Shown piece by piece: positions 1-7,300 of a stretch of DNA of 10,565 nucleotides. The stretch comes from 2-01-FULL-45-10 sp964433975. Its GTDB lineage: Bacteria; Omnitrophota; Gorgyraeia; 2-01-FULL-45-10. A model generated the notes under the pieces. The model was given only the letters and a program-made list of their open reading frames with translations. It made no database searches and was not told the origin of the DNA. Numbering within the stretch: the first letter of the stretch is position 1; every line of letters starts with the position of its first letter. The stretch lies in contig CAYSSS010000051.1 of NCBI GenBank assembly GCA_964433975.1, forward strand, positions 1 through 10,565. Reading direction: 5' to 3'. The position numbers were made by a program, and so were the translations under genes.

Positions 1-983
1 ACCTGTCGCTTCTCTCTGTGTATATGTTAAAAGAAGCCGGTGTAAAATCGAATATCGCCCTTTTCAACACGGAATATTCGATCAATGATCCGCAGTATGA
101 CTTGCCCATTCCAACATTGTTTGACCACGTTATTGTTGAGGTTGTGGATATTGAAGGGAATTTCTACATAGACCCGGTGCTTAATGGCTATGATATAGGT
201 GAATATCCGCCTTCTTATCAGATGGGCTACACATTCGTTATAACAAAAGACGGAGGAAAGTTCGGGAGGTTCCCTGTTTTTGATATAAAGAGAAGCTATA
301 CCAAGCTGGAGCAAAAGATATCGATAAAAGAAGATGGGTCGGCCGCCATAGAAGGAAAGTCCTTGTTCGACCTGGAACATTCAATAAATATGCGAAGGAT
401 GTGGAAGAACGCCACACAGGAGCAAAAAGATATATTCATGCGGGATCTTGATTACAAATTGACACAAAATGGCGTAATGGAGATGCATAAATTTGGCGGT
501 ATCGACTCAAGATACGGTCCGATAACATCCACTTACCGGCTTACCAAGCCGGGTGCATATGCGATCACCGATGGCATGCTGATAATCGATTTTGCAGGCT
601 TCGAAAATAATTCTTCTTTGGCAAAGAAGGATAGGGATAAGCCTATATTTTTCCCGACCAATAGTCTTGATGAATCGACATACATATACAATATACCGGA
701 GGGGTTTAAACTATCGCATATACCGAAGAATATCGATATGGATATAGGTTTTTACAATTATAAAAGGACGTTCCGGAAGTTCGGCTCCGGAGTCATGGTC
801 AACGTGACTGAGTTGTGCAGGCGCAAAGAGCTTCCGAAGAGTGACTATCAAAAACTGAAGGATTTTGACAATAAGATGTCCCGGGAAACAAAACAGCGGA
901 TTATTTTCAGAAAAGCAAAAAAGGAGTGGAGTCCCCGCCTATGGCTCAAGAATCTGCTGCTCAAGGCAGCGGAGAAACTATGA
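1..983 (+). CDS. transglutaminase-like protein (DUF3857/DUF3858 type), C-terminal part, truncated at left edge
   Basis: The reading frame is open to the left edge (first full codon at 3), so the GTG at 18 is internal and the true start lies outside. The visible start, LSLLSVYMLKEAGVKSN, matches the helix that follows the catalytic Cys in transglutaminase-like proteins, usually inside GDCKDxxxLL. The Cys would sit a few codons before base 1. The other two triad residues are visible: His in FDHVIVEV (codon 126-128) and Asp in FYIDP (codon 171-173). The remaining ~270 residues are beta-rich and end in a stretch like the DUF3858 C-terminal domain (NIPEGFKLSHIPKN, then LPKSDYQKLKDF). In this family an N-terminal DUF3857 domain precedes the transglutaminase core and the protein is normally exported; those parts are not visible. 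Enzyme activity and substrate are unknown. A hairpin with a U-run follows the stop, so this is probably the end of a transcription unit. Confidence 0.8.
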   Translation, partial: LSLLSVYMLKEAGVKSNIALFNTEYSINDPQYDLPIPTLFDHVIVEVVDIEGNFYIDPVLNGYDIGEYPPSYQMGYTFVITKDGGKFGRFPVFDIKRSYTKLEQKISIKEDGSAAIEGKSLFDLEHSINMRRMWKNATQEQKDIFMRDLDYKLTQNGVMEMHKFGGIDSRYGPITSTYRLTKPGAYAITDGMLIIDFAGFENNSSLAKKDRDKPIFFPTNSLDESTYIYNIPEGFKLSHIPKNIDMDIGFYNYKRTFRKFGSGVMVNVTELCRRKELPKSDYQKLKDFDNKMSRETKQRIIFRKAKKEWSPRLWLKNLLLKAAEKL

Positions 984-1008
984 CCTGATTGAGGAGCCCC
1001 TACTTTTT

Positions 1009-1030
1009 AGTTTTTAACCAAAAACTTTTT
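1009..1030 (+). terminator. AT-rich rho-independent-like terminator
   Basis: AGTTTTT (1009-1015), loop AACC, AAAAACT (1020-1026) forms a perfect 7-bp stem followed by more T. It lies 26 bases after the transglutaminase-like stop. An alternative hairpin uses the same T-run: TTTTTCC (1026-1032), loop CATC, GGAAAAA (1037-1043). The stems are AT-rich and so weak; termination is likely but not certain. Confidence 0.45.
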
Positions 1031-1093
1031 CCCATCGGAAAAAAAATATTTTAAAATAATTTGGCCTCGGCTACTTGCCAGTTCAAGCCTCGG

Positions 1094-1129
1094 CACAAAA
1101 TTCATATATAAATATTTTTGTGAATTTTG
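1094..1129. repeat. AT-rich inverted repeat upstream of ORF6N gene
   Basis: CAAAATTCA (1096-1104) is the exact reverse complement of TGAATTTTG (1121-1129), with a 16-base AT spacer. An overlapping alternative pairs CACAAAA (1094-1100) with TTTTGTG (1116-1122). It sits just upstream of the candidate -35 of the ORF6N gene. It could be a regulator-binding site, or chance in AT-rich DNA. Confidence 0.4.
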
Positions 1130-1137
1130 CAACAATT

Positions 1138-1183
1138 TTGCCGCTTTTCCCGTCTTATAGTATAGGGGACATAGCGCCTATAC
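1138..1183 (+). promoter_or_regulatory. candidate promoter and overlapping operator-like inverted repeat for the ORF6N gene
   Basis: A possible -35 TTGCCG (1138-1143) is 17 bases from a possible -10 TATAGG (1161-1166). The -10 lies in the left arm of a perfect 7-bp inverted repeat: GTATAGG (1160-1166), 10-base spacer, CCTATAC (1177-1183). A protein bound there would block the promoter, so autoregulation by the ORF6N protein is a reasonable guess. The mRNA then carries a strong AGGAGG (1191-1196) six bases before the ATG. The -10 is a weak match, so promoter placement is uncertain; the inverted repeat is certain. Confidence 0.45.
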
Positions 1184-1202
1184 GGGCAGAAGGAGGCATT
1201 AT

Positions 1203-1718
1203 ATGAGGGATTTAATACCTCAGGAAGTTATTGAGAATAAGATTTATCCAATAAAAGGCCGCAAGGTAATGCTGGATAGGGATTTGGCAAAGCTTTATGG
1301 AGTAAAGACCTTTAATCTTAATAAGGCCGTTAATCGTAATTTAGATAGGTTTCCCGAAAATTTCATGTTTCAGTTAAGCAAAGAGGAGGCTAAAGACTTG
1401 ATATTCCAATTTGGAATATCAAGTTGGGGTGGAGTTCGCAAGCTGCCGTATGTTTTTACGGAGCAAGGGGTCGCAATGCTTTCAAGCGTTCTTCGCAGTA
1501 AAAGAGCTATTCAGGTGAATATAGCTATAATGCGCACATTCGTAAAATTGAAAGCCATTCTTTCAACCCATAAAGAGCTAGCGCATAAGCTGAATGAACT
1601 TGAAAGAAAGATTGAAAAACACGATGTCGAAATACAATCAGTTTTCGAGGCTATTAGGCAGCTCATGGCACCGCCCCCGGAAAAGCCGCGGCGCATGATA
1701 GGTTTTAAGCAGCTATAA
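1203..1718 (+). CDS. ORF6N-domain (KilA-N/phage antirepressor-type) DNA-binding protein
   Basis: A complete 171-aa protein. Residues ~8-113 are an ORF6N domain, with its usual blocks in order: VMLDRDLAKLYGV (22-34), LNKAVNRNLDRFPENFMFQL (39-58), SSWGG (73-77), LPYVFTEQGVAMLSSVLRS (81-99) and AIQVNIAIMRTFV (102-113). Residues ~118-155 form a charged heptad-like helix, probably a coiled coil for oligomerisation, followed by PPPEKPRRMIGF, the usual end of chromosomal members. ORF6N is known from large DNA viruses and phages as a DNA-binding domain, but the job of stand-alone chromosomal copies is not settled. The start is fixed by AGGAGG at 1191-1196. No phage structural genes, integrase or toxin partner lie beside it, so it looks like a solitary, mobile-derived regulator. 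A perfect 27-bp palindrome lies across residues 65-74. Confidence 0.9.
   Translation: MRDLIPQEVIENKIYPIKGRKVMLDRDLAKLYGVKTFNLNKAVNRNLDRFPENFMFQLSKEEAKDLIFQFGISSWGGVRKLPYVFTEQGVAMLSSVLRSKRAIQVNIAIMRTFVKLKAILSTHKELAHKLNELERKIEKHDVEIQSVFEAIRQLMAPPPEKPRRMIGFKQL
1397..1423. repeat. perfect 27-bp palindrome inside the ORF6N coding sequence
   Basis: CTTGATATTCCAA (1397-1409), centre T (1410), TTGGAATATCAAG (1411-1423): the arms are exact reverse complements over 13 bp. It encodes residues 65-74 (DLIFQFGISS), just before the conserved WGG. With a one-base centre it reads as a dyad-symmetric DNA site more naturally than as an RNA hairpin, although the RNA could fold with a slightly larger loop. It may be a binding site for this or another regulator. 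The base match is directly visible; the role is unknown. Confidence 0.8.
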
Positions 1719-1739
1719 AGAAGCAATATTTCCACAATG

Positions 1740-1790
1740 CAATTGCTTTGCCTTGAGAGCGTATATTTTGTATAATACAGGTTGTTTATT
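1740..1790 (+). promoter_or_regulatory. promoter-bearing 51-bp module, copy A (upstream of the envelope cluster)
   Basis: It contains -35 TTGCCT (1748-1753), a 17-base spacer and a perfect -10 TATAAT (1771-1776). This is a good housekeeping-type promoter that would start transcription near 1783, about 245 bases before the ATG at 2027. The whole segment matches 9770-9820 at 46 of 51 positions, including the bases outside the -35 and -10. AAGCAAT (1721-1727) and ATTGCTT (1742-1748) form an inverted repeat running into the -35, a possible operator or a weak terminator for the ORF6N gene. Confidence 0.65.
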
Positions 1791-1876
1791 GACCCTTCGG
1801 CAGGCTCAGGGTCAATCCCGAGCAAGCGAAGTGCGTCGAGGGATTGACGGGAATCACTATATTGGCGGTGATCCCG
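1788..1876. repeat. REP-like hairpin array with mutually exclusive stems
   Basis: Three inverted repeats follow one another. ATTGACCCT (1788-1796) pairs with AGGGTCAAT (1808-1816). GTCAATCCC (1811-1819) pairs with GGGATTGAC (1840-1848). CGGGAATCAC (1848-1857) pairs with GTGATCCCG (1868-1876) with one bulged A. The middle strand is shared, so stems one and two cannot form together. The loop texts (TTCGGCAGGCTCAGGG and CGAGCAAGCGAAGTGCGTCG) resemble dispersed REP-type palindromes seen in many bacteria. No REP-associated transposase is present in the window. The array lies in the predicted leader of the 2027 gene, so it could also act on transcription or mRNA stability. Confidence 0.65.
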
Positions 1877-1885
1877 GAAAAGGTT

Positions 1886-1958
1886 CCCCCGCCTGAGACA
1901 GGCTATAGGTATGGCGGCGGGGTCCCGCCGCAAATCGGATGGATAGCCTCAGGCGGGA
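1886..1958. repeat. nested GC-rich cruciform-like element
   Basis: Outer stem: CCCGCCTGA (1888-1896) plus GGCTAT (1901-1906) pair with ATAGCC (1943-1948) plus TCAGGCGGG (1949-1957), giving 15 bp with a four-base bulge (GACA) on the left. Inner stem: GCGGCGGG (1914-1921) pairs perfectly with CCCGCCGC (1924-1931). This hairpin within a hairpin is far more GC-rich than its surroundings. With the preceding REP-like array it fills most of the 308-base gap between the ORF6N gene and the 2027 gene. It could be part of a composite REP/MITE-like insertion or a structured 5' leader. Confidence 0.6.
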
Positions 1959-2026
1959 GAATTGGTTACACCCGCGTCCGCCAGTTTATTTAGCTCGAAA
2001 ACTTTCGTTACATACCGGAGAACAAG

Positions 2027-2992
2027 ATGTTAAAGAAAGCGGCAGTGAATATTTTATTTACGTTATTGATCTTATTCCAAGCAGCCCTGCTTTATGCCGC
2101 TGATCAGAAGGTCATGGTAACTCCGTTTGAAAGCAAGACAGAAGATGAGGCTCTGGCCAAAAAAGCGACGATAATTTCCGCCCGGGAGGTCATGCAGTCG
2201 AAAGGTTTTATATATGTATCGCCGACAGCTTATGTCAGGGCCGTAGTAGGAGATGAAAAGATAGTTAAAAACAATTCCGTGGATCTGGAAAAAGAATACA
2301 GCGTCAAAAGTTTGGATGAGATTGAAAAGATGGCTAAATCCAACCAGACCCTTGATAATTTTACCAGGGCGCTCCAGGCCGCAGATGTTGCGATAAGCGG
2401 TAAAGCTGAACGCAGCGGCAAGCTTGTAAAAATAGAGCCGCAGATAGTAAGTATGAAGACCCAAAGAACTTATTCGGCCGTTGTTGAATGCGAGGAAGGC
2501 CGTTTAAATGATGAGTTGCAAAAAGCAGTAAGGACTCTCCTGGAAAAAATCTCAAAAATAGAAAAGATATATGCCGATAAACTCACGGACCCGGAGCGGT
2601 CAAAAGTCATATATGTAGTAAAGACCATGGATAAGAAAGAGATAACGATGGAGTTTGACTATACAAGCGACAGGCCGAACCCCCAGCTTCAAAACGCTAA
2701 CATTCTACCTTCGGAAGGCCTCAATAAAAATGGCGTAACGACACTTAATGTAATGTCCGGAGAAGGTAAAATAGTCGAGATAAATTTTAACTATAAACTC
2801 GGAAAGCTGGAGAGCGTAAATGTGGATACGCCCACGCCGGATCCTTCAAAAAATACAAAGCAGTCGGAGACGCTCACTCTGAAGAGCAAGGCCGGCTATT
2901 TGCTGGAGTTTGAATTCGTGTGGGAGAACGGTTTCATGACAACGGCGAAACTAAACCCAAAGATAAATCCGTTTGGGGATGCTGAGTCGTAA
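2027..2992 (+). CDS. exported protein of unknown family, possible LpoB/TolB-N-like N-terminal domain
   Basis: A 321-aa protein. Residues 1-24 are a clear signal peptide (KK, then a hydrophobic run ending LLYAA), with cleavage near 24/25 and no lipobox Cys. The start is supported by GGAG at 2017-2020, six bases before the ATG. After cleavage, KVMVTPFESKTEDEALAKKA and the segment around 118-150 (AADVAISGKAERSGKLVKIE) resemble the pattern of periplasmic CsgG/LpoB/TolB-N-type alpha/beta domains, in which a short-lived 'is it a known protein' strand is followed by '(A)D..i.G...r.g....i...lv...t'. This is a pattern impression, not a firm family call. Residues ~200-321 look beta-rich (alternating hydrophobics, VEINFNYKLGKLESVNV) with a Pro/Thr/Asp linker, PTPDPS, near 270. 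There is only one Cys. It is the first gene of the envelope run, downstream of promoter copy A, and its job is unknown. Confidence 0.75.
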   Translation: MLKKAAVNILFTLLILFQAALLYAADQKVMVTPFESKTEDEALAKKATIISAREVMQSKGFIYVSPTAYVRAVVGDEKIVKNNSVDLEKEYSVKSLDEIEKMAKSNQTLDNFTRALQAADVAISGKAERSGKLVKIEPQIVSMKTQRTYSAVVECEEGRLNDELQKAVRTLLEKISKIEKIYADKLTDPERSKVIYVVKTMDKKEITMEFDYTSDRPNPQLQNANILPSEGLNKNGVTTLNVMSGEGKIVEINFNYKLGKLESVNVDTPTPDPSKNTKQSETLTLKSKAGYLLEFEFVWENGFMTTAKLNPKINPFGDAES

Positions 2993-3122
2993 AAAATAGG
3001 CAACAGTTAATTTGGTTGTAAATTCGGTTGTAAAAACAGGAATACCGTCGGAAGGGGAAGTAAATCTCTCCCTCTCCGCCAGTTTTGCAAAAGCAAGAGC
3101 GATGCTAAGGCGGCGTTGAAAA
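2993..3122. other. 130-base intergenic spacer with short direct repeat and imperfect hairpin
   Basis: GGTTGTAAA occurs twice, 12 bases apart (3014-3022 and 3026-3034). A purine-rich arm (about 3048-3060) can pair imperfectly with a pyrimidine-rich arm (about 3067-3079). No U-run follows, so this is not a convincing terminator. The next gene has only a weak Shine-Dalgarno (TAAGG, about 3106-3110). The spacer is open without an ATG start from 3000 to a TGA at 3117-3119, in the frame of the next gene. I see no clear promoter, so read-through from upstream is likely. Confidence 0.35.
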
Positions 3123-3875
3123 ATGTTTAAAACGGCATTTTTAGCACTGGCGATCCTCATTATTTCTGCTACGGCGGCGACGGCCGAAGTAGATTACCCG
3201 TACGTCAGGCAGAAGCCCAACATGTGCGGAGCCGCATCTCTTTCCATGGTCTATAAGTCATTCGGTGAAGACTATACACAGGACGAGATATTCGAATTCA
3301 CCGCCACTCCCTGCATCGTAGACGGTAAAAATAAACCCACCAACCCTATTTATAAGATGGCGCAAGATCCCATTAACAGGGGATATTATGCCATCGCCAT
3401 CCGGATAAAAGATCCTATAGAGTTTTTTAATTTATTTTCTAAAATAAAAGACAGGGTCAGGGTCATTGTGAGCTTGGTGCCCGGCGTAGGAGTCTCCGCG
3501 TCGCATTTAATGCCTCTTATCGACGCTAATGATAAAGATCTCGTATTCAACGATCCGGGTAAATGCCCGTCATATCATCTGACTAGAGAAAAATTTCTCA
3601 AAAAATGGAGATCTTACAGCCTGGTGGCTATATGCAAGGATGTGACGAAGGCGTACGCTTGCCCTGTCTGCGGCCGGTCTATCCCGGACAACGTCACATG
3701 TTCCCAATGCGGCAAGGGCATACCGCTTGAGCCAAAAGAGGTGTTGGGATGCGTTCATAATGAATGCTCAGGTAAAATGTGGACCTTACTTATCTGCCCT
3801 TATTGCAGTAAGAACGTAGACACCATACAGAATGGCATCGCAAAAGGCCCCTACAGAAAGAGAAAAACAAAATAA
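3123..3875 (+). CDS. exported C39-like cysteine peptidase-fold protein with C-terminal double zinc ribbon
   Basis: A 250-aa protein. Residues 1-21 are a signal peptide ending ATAATA|EV. The N-terminal part matches the peptidase C39-like family: Gln30 and Cys35 in YVRQKPNMCGAASLSMVY give the oxyanion Gln and the nucleophile Cys. His128 in SASHLMPLID and Asn143/Asp144 in LVFNDPG complete the triad. The C-terminal part holds two CxxC pairs, CPVC (180-183) and CSQC (193-196), then Cys210, Cys215 and CPYC (225-228). This is a double zinc ribbon layout, with eight Cys in four pairs. Zinc ribbons are unusual on exported proteins, where the Cys might instead form disulfides. There is no ABC exporter domain, so this is not a bacteriocin exporter. 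The substrate is unknown. It lies mid-cluster; its stop overlaps the AAGGAG Shine-Dalgarno of the next gene 12 bases downstream, which implies co-translation. Confidence 0.8.
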   Translation: MFKTAFLALAILIISATAATAEVDYPYVRQKPNMCGAASLSMVYKSFGEDYTQDEIFEFTATPCIVDGKNKPTNPIYKMAQDPINRGYYAIAIRIKDPIEFFNLFSKIKDRVRVIVSLVPGVGVSASHLMPLIDANDKDLVFNDPGKCPSYHLTREKFLKKWRSYSLVAICKDVTKAYACPVCGRSIPDNVTCSQCGKGIPLEPKEVLGCVHNECSGKMWTLLICPYCSKNVDTIQNGIAKGPYRKRKTK

Positions 3876-3887
3876 GGAGATCCAAGA

Positions 3888-4304
3888 ATGAGGAAAGCCC
3901 GCGCCGCGAAAGTATTTATTACTGGATTTTTGATGGTATTTCTGGCCCTGTCCAATGTGTCGTCGGAAGAGGCTGATGTTATGTACGATTTTTATAGCGG
4001 CTTCGCAGATGTGATCGAAAAAAATAGCAACGATCCGGACAGTTGTGTAGCGCAGTCGGAAACATATATAAAGAAGAGCGCGCAAGCTCTCATGGAATCG
4101 GCCCGTCAAGCGCAGACAGCGGCGGGACAAGCCTCTGTAACGGAGGAACAGGCCGCCGAATGGAGCCGTGAGCAGCCTTTGAAACCGCAAAGGAGAGATC
4201 TGGAGGCGGTAAATAGATTTGGAACCGCTTTTCAGGCGTTCCAGGCGCGTTATCCACAGCACGCTGCCAGGATCAGGCAGATGATGGACGAACAGGTTCG
4301 ATAA
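3888..4304 (+). CDS. small exported protein of unknown function, Gln/Ala-rich
   Basis: A 138-aa protein with a strong AAGGAG Shine-Dalgarno (3874-3879) that overlaps the stop of the C39-like gene. Residues 1-26 are a signal peptide (RKARAAK, a hydrophobic run, then SNVSS|EE). The mature part is ~110 aa, highly polar and predicted helical, with Ala/Gln/Glu-rich stretches (ALMESARQAQTAAGQAS and TEEQAAEWSREQ) and a single Cys in DPDSCVAQ. I recognise no family. Its tight coupling to the C39-like gene suggests the two act together, for instance as partner or substrate. That is inference from position only. Confidence 0.7.
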   Translation: MRKARAAKVFITGFLMVFLALSNVSSEEADVMYDFYSGFADVIEKNSNDPDSCVAQSETYIKKSAQALMESARQAQTAAGQASVTEEQAAEWSREQPLKPQRRDLEAVNRFGTAFQAFQARYPQHAARIRQMMDEQVR

Positions 4305-4305
4305 A

Positions 4306-4391
4306 GGAAAGCGGCAAGCTTTTCCGTTTACTTGTGATATACTATTAGCTATTACGCATGTCACTTGATGTGAACTCATGACATTAGGAGG
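4306..4391 (+). promoter_or_regulatory. possible internal promoter and structured leader of the CARDB lipoprotein gene
   Basis: A small hairpin, GGAAAGC (4306-4312) with GCTTTTCC (4318-4325), one base bulged, follows the previous stop. TGATATACT (4335-4343) is an extended -10 (TGn plus TATACT) with no good -35. Further on, ATGTCA (4358-4363) pairs with TGACAT (4379-4384), and the inner TCAC (4361-4364) can pair instead with GTGA (4370-4373), just before AGGAGG (4386-4391). Such structure next to a strong Shine-Dalgarno could modulate translation. The promoter is plausible, not proven. Confidence 0.4.
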
Positions 4392-4396
4392 ATATC

Positions 4397-7300
4397 GTGA
4401 GGACAGGAAAAGAAAAGCTGCTCTCTTGTGTTTTAGTATTCGCACTATTGTTTTTAACCGGTGTCAGCGGATGCAGTTCCAAGTCATCCGATTCCTCTTC
4501 GCAAAATAGTACTCCGTCCCCAGGACCCGACATTCCCAACGAGCCGGCCGGGCCTGTAGCTCCCGGGGCCCCCGCGGATCTTCTGGGTTCAAGCCTATCA
4601 TTTATTCCCGATGGTGCCCAACAACCCGCCAGCGAAGTCACCGTAGGCCAAAAAGGAAATTTTAATTCCACGGTATTTAACGCAGGCGGTACCGATGCCA
4701 ACAGTGTCCTGGTCAGGTTCGAAGTGGACGGCGCAAATTCGGGTGAGGCCACGATACCGGTCGTGTCACAGAGTCAGGAAGCGCAGTCTACTCCGGTAGC
4801 TTATACCTTCAACGATCTTGGGTTGCGCACTATCCATTTGGTTGTAGATCCGAATAGTCAGGTCCAGGAGTCCGATGAAGGGAACAACGCCGACCTTACG
4901 ACGACCGTCAATGTTGTTGCCGCGCCTGCTCCGGGCGGCGGTCAGGCGGCTGCGGTGGAAGGCCCCGATCTTTTGGGTAGCCGGCTTTATTTTAAGGCTA
5001 CCGGTTCACAGCAGCCAGTCCTGCAAACTGTGGTCGGACAGGCAGGCGATCTGGCCGCTACAATATCCAACTCCGGTACAGCCGAAGCGGCAAACGCCAC
5101 CGGCCGTATAGAAATAGACGGCGTAAACGCCGGCGATGTCATTTTTGGAGTTACTCCAGCAGGACAGGAGTCGCCTCCTGCTCTCGTCTCGCACACATTC
5201 AACGAGCCCGGAACGTATTCTCTGCGCTTATTCGTAGATCCCTTCCCAGGAGAGACGAATACCACTAACAATAACGACGCAATGGCGACGATCGAAGTTC
5301 TCGCCGCCGCGCCCCCTGATCCCGGCAACGTGCAAGCTACGATAGATCTTACGGGCAGCCGTATGTATTTTGTGCCTGACAATACAGGTGATGCCGCGCT
5401 GAGCACCACTGTAGGACAGTCAGGCCTGATCAAAGGCGCCATTTTTAATTCCGGCAATGCCACTGCCTTCAATGTCCTGGTCCGGGCTACTGATGATGGC
5501 AGAGATGCGGGCCAGTCTACCGTGCCTTCCGTGGACGCCGGAAACGAGGCCAATATACCTTCTATACCTTATACATTCACTACGCCGGACCTACACATAC
5601 TGCGCTTAATGGTCAACCCGCTCGATAATCCGCGCGAAACTAATCCGAACAATAATAATAATCTCTCAATCGATATCAATGTCCTGCCCGCGCCCGGAGA
5701 GCCTCCTCAAGAAGAAGCGTTACCCAAGATAAGCATAGCGAATCTTGACTTTCTGGATCAGGCGACCGGTTCGAGCCTCACCGATACGACCACCGATAAA
5801 CCCGGATTCATCTTCATGATGCTATTCAATGACAGTGATACGCCTGCCTCCAATGTGGAATATTATTTTATGATGGACGGCCGGGATAAACCCACGGAGA
5901 CTGCGCCGAGCATCGCGGCGCAGTCGGTATTCACCAAAACATACGATCCACTAACATTGAATCCCGATTTTTACACTGTGGGCGTTCATTCCATAGGCCT
6001 GTTCATAAAAAACGGCCAGCCTATAGAGATACCGTCGGGTAGTGGCAGCAGGGTAATCTCGGTGGGCATGACGGAACCCTTGCCTCCGGAAACCAGCGAT
6101 GAGCAGCACCCTCTTAAAGCTTCCGGCATAGCTTATACATACTCTGACGGCGTACCTCTCAATGCGGCAGAGACCGGTAAGGATGGTTATGTTTACGCTA
6201 ATGTCCGCAACCTTACTGACCATGTAATCGAGAATGCCAATTTTAATATATATCTTGCCGGACAACGGATCGGGCCGGACGGACCAAGAAGGATCGAAGC
6301 AGGAGGTTATGCTACAGAGCGCATCCCTAAGAAGTTTGACCAACCGGGACGATATAAGATGGAGCTCTCTATTACGGGTGAGAGAGACCCTGCTTATAAC
6401 TATACGGCGAGTTATATAGAAGTAACCCGCGATAGATATGAATTGATACGCAAGGAATTGACGTATACACCGATCCGAGTTTACCCTACGAGCAGCGCAA
6501 CGCCGGTGACGAGGATAGCTGTCGGCAGAAAATGTAATATCGTTACAGGCGTTTCGAACGTGAGTATTGTCCCCGCGAACAATATCCCTGTCGAACTGAA
6601 GATTGACGGCATTGTCAGGAAATCCGAGTCGCTGGACTTAAGTCCGATGGCGACGAGGCCTTTCATCCTGAGAGACTATGCGTTCGAAAGGGCCGGCAAT
6701 CACAGGATATCGTTATCCATAGATACGCCGGCGCACCGCGCGACAGAGAGGAACGCGCGCAACAACGAGACATGGACGAATGTCCTCGCCATGGCGGTTA
6801 TTCCCACTCATGACGCTGCCGTGAAAACCTTCGGCCTTGCAGAATTCGTTTCTCCTGTTAGACCCGATCATGCGCCTAACAGGACTGTCGTTGATGCTTC
6901 CGGGCTCAAAAGCGCCGTAGGCACCAAAAACATCACTATTAATGAGACTCTTATGGGAGAGGATAACACCGTCGCGTACAATATCCAGAATACGATGTCT
7001 ACGCCTATAAGTAACCTGCGCGTGGTCGTATATGTGGATGGCGCAATAAAAGATGACAGGCGGATGAACATCGCGGGTAATGAGACAACCCCTCCCGTCA
7101 CCATCCGGGGAATCAAGTTCCGCACGTTGGGATTTCACTCCATTGCAATAGTGCTTGATCCGGACAACGAGCTCCCCGAGACCGACGAAACCACCAATAA
7201 CTACGACACAATATATATCAGGGTCGGCACTTCCGGCAACCTCGCCCAGACGCAGCATACGGTTACTGAAGAAAAGAAAGGAAAAATGCCCTCAGATATC

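Noticed and set aside
941..988. 15-codon ATG frame overlapping the end of the transglutaminase-like gene
   Set aside because: Although GGAG lies upstream, the spacing is long (about 15 bases) and the peptide is too short to support. It is probably chance.
1203..1718. Prophage or toxin-antitoxin module around the ORF6N gene
   Set aside because: No integrase, phage structural gene, att repeats or partner gene lies beside it; ORF6N genes often stand alone on chromosomes.
1740..1960. CRISPR array
   Set aside because: The repeats are inverted hairpins of unequal size without regular direct repeats and unique spacers, and no cas genes are present.
3123..3875. Bacteriocin exporter or leader peptidase (C39 ABC transporter)
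   Set aside because: There are no ABC or transporter membrane domains. The protein is exported and ends in Cys pairs, so only the peptidase fold is shared.
3786..4445. 219-aa open frame on the minus strand
   Set aside because: It is antisense to the small secreted protein and to the ends of its neighbours, which have signal peptides and ribosome sites. Its composition is that of a shadow frame.
4987..5553. 188-aa open frame on the minus strand inside the lipoprotein gene
   Set aside because: It lies wholly within the clear CARDB coding sequence, reads as Ser/Pro/Arg-rich antisense, and has no Shine-Dalgarno or family match. The same applies to minus frames at 6713-7258, 5951-6343 and 8296-8721.
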